Shown here: piece by piece, positions 57,641 through 64,000 of the stretch
How the letters are laid out: each line of letters opens with the position of its first letter
Position numbering within the stretch: the stretch's first letter is position 1
DNA from: Ischnura elegans
Taxonomy: Eukaryota > Arthropoda > Insecta > Odonata > Coenagrionidae
NCBI RefSeq assembly: GCF_921293095.1
Contig: NC_060259.1
Location: forward strand, 23,753,812-23,817,811
Length of the DNA: 64,000 bases
Reading direction: 5' to 3'
Notes under the pieces: model-generated
What the model was told of the DNA's origin: nothing
Databases searched by the model: none
The model's input: only the letters and a program-made list of their open reading frames with translations
Position numbers and translations under genes: made by a program

Positions 57641-59237
57641 CTCGTAGAAATCAGCTGTATCGAAGATAAGCGATACTCAAAATGGCAAAAACCCTTCATA
57701 TAACGAGGCAATAAAGCAGTTAGCGGCATTTCTACAAACGGACAGCTATTCTTTCAGTAGAAAACTTTTTAAACGCTAGATAAAAATCGTAAGACTGAGG
57801 TAGGGTTTACGGTCACAATAGGGGTTACCGCGGTGGGCCCGCCGCCACTCTTGAGCCCTTTCCAATGTTTGAGCTGATGGGAGCTATGAAAGACCTAGGA
57901 GAATGTAGTTAGCAAAATGCGGGTGCATTGCGGTAAGATATGGGTTCTCCAAGAATAAGAAACTATTTCCTTGCAGCCGCGCGCTTTCCGAGACAAGCTT
58001 CTGACTTGCCAGCGCAATCGTCGAGTCCGTAACATATATCTCATGAATAAAATCGTAATTTGTACATTAAAAAATCAAAAAATAACACATATGGAATTTA
58101 TAATGTATGCAAGTGTAGAAAACTGTAATGTCGCCTCATATTTAGCGAAATATCCTCAACTATAACTGATGCTGAACTAATTTCGCATTTAATCATCGCG
58201 TCGGGTGGTTGGACACTCAGGCACATAACTTGATAGGAGAGGTGGGGTGGCAGGTTGGTGCAAGATTTCCCTTTTGAGAATCAAAATTGATAATTTTTTT
58301 GTTATGCGGTGTAAGATCTTATGCGTAGCAATGTGAATAAACATGAAGTTTTTCTCTCACCATGTTATCAAGACGTGAAAAATAAAACATCTTCATCGTT
58401 TCATAAAAATAATAGAAACTATCAATAGTAAAGAAATGTTCACTACTACGGAATGTAACCATATTCATTCTTGCTATGGCATCCTTAAAAATTACTCATT
58501 TTAAAACAAAACGCAACTGTAGACATATACTTCTGACAATTTTATCAAAAGATAAGAAAACATTATTGAGATCATTTTATGTTAATTTGACAGTCTCTGT
58601 TTGTTGCAAGTCTTCCTTCTCCAAGGCTTCCATTCTTTTCGACGGCGTCGTTTCCCTTGGGGCTTGGTAGACACTTCCATCGCAAAACAAAAAGAAATAC
58701 GCAAAACGAAAGAAAGACGATGCGACCCCAAAATCAAGCAGCTAAGAAAATGTATCACCGGCCGGCCGGTGTTGCTGTTGAGAGGAGGGCCAGGAGGGGA
58801 GGCAAAGAAGTGAAGGATGACTCGCGGAAGGAGGAAAGGTGTTTAGGATGACTTGAAACGACTGCGCGTTATCGAAAAACTGGCTGCAAGGTCTCACAAT
58901 TTCCCAAATTGTAGCTTTGATTTACGACGTGTGGCATACGTGCAGCCTTTGCTTGTAGTTGAAGGATTATATTATGCTTTGGGTGGTTGGATTTTCTTTA
59001 CGTGATTTTGCGCCGTGGTGATCGTCATTGAAAAAAGTCGAAATTCGTGAAATTAAGCGTCAAGTATCTCCTGTAGGAAACCTGGTAAAAGACCCTTCTT
59101 TGTCTCAAGGCACAGATTTAAGCTTTAAAATATTCTGAGTCAAGAAACCGCTATGTACCTAAAATGAGCGAAGCACAAACTGGTTAATAGAAAGGGTCTG
59201 CATCGTCTTCCGCGACCGTGCTAGGGCGCCCCCTTAA

Positions 59238-59540
59238 GTCCGATGATAGAATTTCGTAGTCAGAGTGATCACTAATTTCGTGATAGATGACAGCGTCGTC
59301 AGCAAATAAACGTATTTTACTGCTAATGCGGGAGCAGAGATCATTGCTGCATATAATGAACAAAAGGGGGCCGATTACGCTTCCTTGTGGAACGCCTGAT
59401 GTAACTTTTGCTACATCAGAGTCAACTTCGTCGAGAACTACTTGTCGTTTACGATCTCTGAGAAGTCGCGCATCCAGTTTACCACTGTTATTAATAAGTT
59501 TGAGTCCCCACTCTTGACTTCACAGATGACGTTGGTTACC
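59238..59540 (-). mobile_element. Jockey-like LINE, 5' half of the split copy
   Basis: The minus strand reads LRDRKRQVVLDEVDSDVAKV, SGVPQGSVIGPLLF and RLFADDAVIYHEI, the catalytic palm. One frameshift occurs upstream of LRDRKR. The part at 59499-59537 resembles 55121-55163, so this end may contain a duplicated piece of the LINE. Confidence 0.85.
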
Positions 59541-60560
59541 CAATCACCTGATATTGCTTAATTTCAATGTCAATTATCATAAGGAATTCAATTAAAAGTT
59601 ATCATATTCCGAAATTGAATTTTCAATATTGCCCAAGCCTGAGGAGAGGAAGAATGCCCTACACTCCACTTGGGATGATGCTGTGTCCTTCACAGTAGGT
59701 ACTCAGACAATTTCAATTTTTTTAAATGTGGCTTCAGCATAGTTTAATTGAAAAAATATCGAATGCTTTCCCGGCGTATGCTGGTAGTGAAGGATGCTCG
59801 GGTTCTCCATTCTCCATAGGGTAGTCTCCTGCATGGTTTTCGGCAGCCATGACTCATACCCTGAAACGTCGGCAGCAATGGAGGAGATTACCCGGTGAAA
59901 AACCCGAGCAGCTTTCACTACTAGGCTTCAACCCAAGGTTCTTAAAGTAAAGGTTGCCTCATTCGCGACTCGGGCTCCCATTGGCTTGACGTCACGGTAG
60001 ACCCAACTTCCAGCGCCATTTCAAATTCTAGCCTTTCCGCGGGCCTAACTGCTTACCGCAGCGAGTTCTTGAATTTACCCTCTATCGAACACTATTAGCC
60101 GAATTTTAAATTGAAGGCCGATTTATGAAAATAATGATGATAAGATTTAAAAAAAGATAAATTCGTGTATTCAGACGCCATAATTTTCTGATGAAGTGAT
60201 GAAATGGGAAGGTGTGCGAGTTGATTCCGTGTCCACACTTCCTTCCTGTAACTCTCAAAACACTGTTTTCCTTGCTACTTCCGCAATATAATTTAAACTT
60301 AGATTAATATGGCTGGGAGGATAATACGCAAAAACCAAATTAGTTGCTTTAAAAAATTACAGTTCTGCAACTTTTTAAATAGAAATTATGCTCGTTTTCA
60401 TTCTTCGCCGGGCTTTGAAAATACAGACTGTCCCAAGGGTCGTGTGTCATTTTTGACCTGTAAATTTAGTAACTTTGCATGGAGCAATGTTCATTAAAAT
60501 TAGCATATGTACTTATGGGAAAAAGTCCTAAGTTTTGTTGAGTGTAAAAAAGTTTTTACA
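59541..60560. other. No recognisable gene
   Basis: Includes a minus-strand 71-codon frame at 59703-59918 and a plus-strand 62-codon frame at 60309-60497, neither with motifs or splice context. Confidence 0.3.
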
Positions 60561-60562
60561 AT

Positions 60563-62165
60563 TTTGACCTTTTGACCTCACAATGTGGGTCCAAACCAAA
60601 AATTTCAATTTGCCTTATGGGGTTTCAATGTTTAAAAAATCGAGATAGAAAAAAGTCTGAATTTCATTGACCAAGATGACTATTCTTAGGTTTTCGGACA
60701 CGAGAAACCCGAAAATAATACTTTTATTCACAAAAATTCAACTGTTGACCCAGTAAGGTCACCGTCAAGGTCACAAAGGTGGCAAAAAGAATAGTATACC
60801 AACAAAGGTGTCGATCCATGGGTTTTATAGGGTGCCCAAGTCATTGGTAAAGTCCAAAAACCCTTATTATTCACTAATTGACCTCCGAGGGTCACAATGG
60901 GGGTCAAAGGTCATAGAGTTAAACGTCGGGCCATCATGACAACCAACGTGTCAAACCATGGGTTTTGAAGGGTGCCAAAGTCGGTTAGGCAGTTCATAGA
61001 TCCGTAGTGTTGATTTTTAGACCTCCGAGGGTCACAATGGGGGTCAAAGGTCATAGGGTTAAACCTCGGGCAATCATGACAACCAACGTGTCAAGCGATA
61101 GGTTTTGGAGGGTGCCAAAGTCGGTTAGGCAGTTCATAGATCCGTATTGTTGATTTTTTGACCTCCGAAATTCATAATGGGGTCAAAGGTCTTAGAGTTA
61201 AACCATAGAGTAAGAAAGTATGCAACGCGCTTACCATCCCTTCCTTCCGAATTTTTTCCATTTCCTCGCAGTCTTTTCCAACAGGCCCCCCGTGCTCTCT
61301 TACTTTAACGCCGCAGTTGATTATTTATTTCTCTAAATATTCTTTTGATTTGTCGCCCAAAGTGTAAGACAAAACTCCGTTTAAAAAGATATTGGCTATG
61401 TCCAAAACCTTAAGGTAAAAAATAAAAGCAATGAATGAATCCAGCTTTTATTTTGATTGTATCAAGCAATCTGATAAAAATTTGACGATTTTAGAGAAAT
61501 ATCATAAAACGACAACATTAATAGGATTATAAACTGAAATGTGAACATGGAGTTTTCATTGTGCTAGTCAACCATCCAATTGTAGATATGGTTTCGATTG
61601 CCATGCTCTTCTTCTTTTGAAGCTCCTGCAACATTACACTTTCTAGGTCTTCCAGTTTAGAATTTTTAAATTCGTTATAAAGCACACCTGGAATTTTCTA
61701 GTACACGCTGCGCGGACAATAGTGCGCGGACACAGAGTCGGGAAAAAGGATGTCTAGGGAAATAAATAATCAACAACGGCTCGAAACTAAGAGGGCGGGG
61801 GAGGCTTGTAGGAAAAGACAGTCGATATATGTACTACCACCACTCACTTGGTCACCCTTCTAAACCTTTGGCTGGGGACATTAGTTTTCCTATTACTCCA
61901 AAACATACCTCTATGACCTTTGACCCCCATTATGACCCTCGGTGGTAAAAAATACACAATATGGATCTACGAACAGCAAAACTGACTTGGGCACACTTTA
62001 AAACCCATGGTTCCACACTTATGCTGTCATATTGGCCCGAGGTTTAACTCTATGACCTTTGACCCCCATTGTGACCCTCAACAGCAAAATTCTATGAGCG
62101 GATCTATGAACTGCCTAACCGACTTTGGCACCCTCCAAAACCTATCGTGGGAGGTGGCATAATAA
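60563..62165. repeat. Foldback satellite with ~139-bp tandem units
   Basis: The left arm (about 60815-61205) has three tandem units; conserved points recur at 60901, 61041 and 61180. The right arm (about 61905-62155) is the inverted sequence with points at 61914 and 62053. Units contain AACGTGTCAA, CAAAGTCGGTTAGGCAGTTC and GGGTCACAATGG blocks. Between the arms is about 700 bp of unrelated sequence (61215-61900). Four units carry GGGTCAAAGGTCA and one a single-base variant. Confidence 0.8.
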
Positions 62166-63097
62166 TTTTAAATTTAATAACTATTTCGAGGGGCTGCAAA
62201 GATATTCTCGAATTGCTCGAAATTTCATTCGGGTGAGTTCCTTGAATGATGAGAGATAGGAAATATTGTGATCTCATAGGTGAGCCAAGATAACGTAGCG
62301 GCTCGTTTTGGCTGGAATATGTTCATCGAATAAACAGAGATTGTGTCATCAATTGGGACTTTCAACTTTAGCGCTCAAATCATGAAAAATAGTTTAATAA
62401 TTGTAATTTAAATAAAATATAGACGCAATCGAGGAGAATCACGACGTTTTTATTCATTAAATATCCAAAATGTTATTTCCGAATTACCCACTTAAGACAG
62501 TTGATGTTTGTGAATTTATGTTCTCTCAAAGTACATATTAATTATTTGAGCTATTCCATGGATTGCTATGCTTCTAAAGTTTTTATATATGATATTAAAA
62601 TTCCGAGGTGAAATGTTTTGCAACGAGCTTCTAGATTTGGCCACTAGGAGTCGACAAGACTGAGTTCTGATTGGAGATTGGCCTCGAGAAAATAGAACCC
62701 GTTCTAAAATCTAGATTGGCCAAGAAATTGTGCCCAATATTGTGAAACGGAGATTGGGCTAGAAATTGGTGTGTGTCAGTGGGTCCACAATCCAATATCC
62801 AATGGATTGGCCAATAAATTGGCAAGTGTCATACGGGCTTTAGGGCGGGGCGACCGGGGCGAATGCCCCGGGCCCCGCGCTTTGGGGGGCCCCGCGTTCG
62901 TGAAAAAAAATTAAAATATACGATAGTTTGAAAACGCAATTTCAACTATTACTGTATTGTTAAGTCCGTGCAAGACAAAAAATAATATTATGAAAAAGGA
63001 ATAATAATGCAGTAATTTAAAGTAAAAAGCGCGCTTTTTATGTTTATCTTACGTTATAATTTTATGAATTAATATAATTATAAATTTAATTTGTATT
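62166..63097. other. No recognisable gene; GC-rich repeat end
   Basis: GGGCGGGGCGACCGGGGCGAATG at about 62843, followed by a GGGGCCCC-rich stretch, resembles one end of a short GC-rich transposon. No matching opposite end was found. Confidence 0.25.
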
Positions 63098-64000
63098 GGA
63101 TTGGAGCACAATGCTTGGAATCCTAAAGGAAATTGGGGATCTTTATAATGACAGAAGAATCATCCACAGCTTATACAAAAACCAAGTAGCCGTGATAAAA
63201 TCAGGGCCCAGCTGTGAAGAAGCAAGAATTAAGAAAGGAGTGCGACAAGGCTGTACATTGTCACCCGTAATTTTCAACGTTTACATTGAAAAAGCCATTA
63301 ATGAAATCAAAGAAAAGGCATTGGGAGTGAATATCCATGGAGAAAAAATAAGCATGCTAAGATTTGCCGATGACATAGCCGTTATAGCAGAAACAGAGAA
63401 GGATTTGAAAAATATTCTGATTAATATGGGTAGGGTAATGAGTAGATATCAACTGAAAATAAGCACGAAGAAAACCAAGATCTTAGTATGCAGCAGAAGA
63501 GAAGAAGTCAAGACCAACATTAAAATAGGGAGGCAAAAACTGATAGAAGTGAATGAATTCTGTTATTTGGGAAGCAAGATAACTAGTGACGGGAGAAGCA
63601 AGAAAGAAATTATCAGCAGAATAGCCCAGGCGAAGAGAGCATTCCACCAAAAGAGAGACATGCTTACAGCGGGAAACTTAAATATGGATGTAAAGAAACA
63701 ATTTATAAGAACCTACATCTGGAGTATGCTCCTATACGGAAGTGAGGCATGGACAATGACCGCAGCGGAGAAAGCAAGGATAGAGGCCTTTGAAATGTGG
63801 TGCTACAGAAGAATGATGAAAATCAAATGGATCGACCGAGTCAGTAACGAGGAAGTCCTAAGAAGGGTAGGAGAGAAGAGAAGCCTCATGAAAACCTTAA
63901 TAAGAAGACGGAACGACCTTATAGGCCACATCTTGAGACATGATGGCCTGATGAAGACAATCGTCGAAGGACAGGTGGAAGGCAAGAATGGAAAAGGAAG
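63098..64000 (+). mobile_element. RTE-like LINE copy, 5'-truncated, open to window edge
   Basis: An uninterrupted frame from about 63099 (ATG at 63111) to the window end reads MLGILKEIGDLYNDRRIIHS, GVRQGCTLSPVIFNVYIEKA, LRFADDIAVIAETEKDL, YLGSKITSDGRSKKEI and LYGSEAWTMTAAEK. The catalytic FADD is intact. It is the same subfamily as 44265-45850 but without its breaks. The missing left part and the abrupt A/T-rich flank suggest 5' truncation; the 3' end lies beyond the window. Confidence 0.9.

Larger units (their letters stand above)
55167..59233 (-). mobile_element. 4.07-kb TTAA-target element with 14-bp TIRs
   Basis: Inverted ends GGGGGCGCCCTAGC (55167-55180 and 59220-59233) are flanked by TTAA (55163-55166 and 59234-59237), and the LINE coding frame is continuous when the insert plus one TTAA is removed. 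The interior carries minus-strand frames at 56373-57640 that may be its transposase gene, and a SINE near 55575. TTAA is used by piggyBac, Kolobok and Sola3 groups; the family is not resolved. Confidence 0.85.

Overview
The window looks like nuclear DNA from an arthropod, probably an insect, with a large and transposon-rich genome. Genes are split by multi-kilobase introns, there are no bacterial-style operons, and the main intact mobile element is an errantivirus-type LTR retroelement with gag, pol and a baculovirus-F-like env. Species cannot be fixed from the sequence.

Two host genes can be supported. (1) A thioredoxin reductase gene on the minus strand, about 41.1 kb down to 20.2 kb. Seven exons covering the C-terminal two thirds are recognisable and phase-compatible. 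The last exon ends Ser-Cys-TGA-Ser-TAA and is followed by a strong SECIS candidate about 110 nt downstream, so this is very probably a selenoprotein. The FAD-binding 5' exons were not found. (2) A predicted small gene on the plus strand (7210 to about 16.1 kb). Four exons with matching splice phases encode about 156 residues that I do not recognise.

The rest is mostly mobile DNA. 1-2486: decayed Ty3/gypsy pol and LTR, cut into a Jockey/CR1-like LINE (2487-2888). 3.3-12.4 kb: five non-autonomous hAT-type elements, four with perfect 8-bp target duplications and one with 7/8. 16.4-19.3 kb: pogo/Tigger-type elements. 26358-34346: complete errantivirus in a thioredoxin reductase intron, antisense to the gene, with identical 369-bp LTRs, an ATGT duplication and a textbook -1 frameshift signal. 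35.05-35.81 kb: piggyBac-type foldback element. 36.3-39.06 kb: Tigger-like element holding a 34-bp-TIR element with remnants of an unclassified protein. 42.4-42.9 kb: Harbinger-like inverted repeats. 44.2-45.8, 50.2-51.7 and 63.1-64.0 kb: non-LTR retrotransposon copies, two with clean reading frames.

54.5-59.5 kb: a Jockey-like LINE split by a 4.07-kb element with 14-bp termini and TTAA duplications. This insert carries an unidentified minus-strand coding region and is the best candidate for an undescribed transposon. 60.6-62.2 kb: a foldback satellite with a roughly 139-bp period; five units carry a DR1-type nuclear-receptor motif, perfect in four. The transposon boundaries given here rest mostly on terminal inverted repeats plus target duplications read directly from the sequence; family names are inferences from those signatures.
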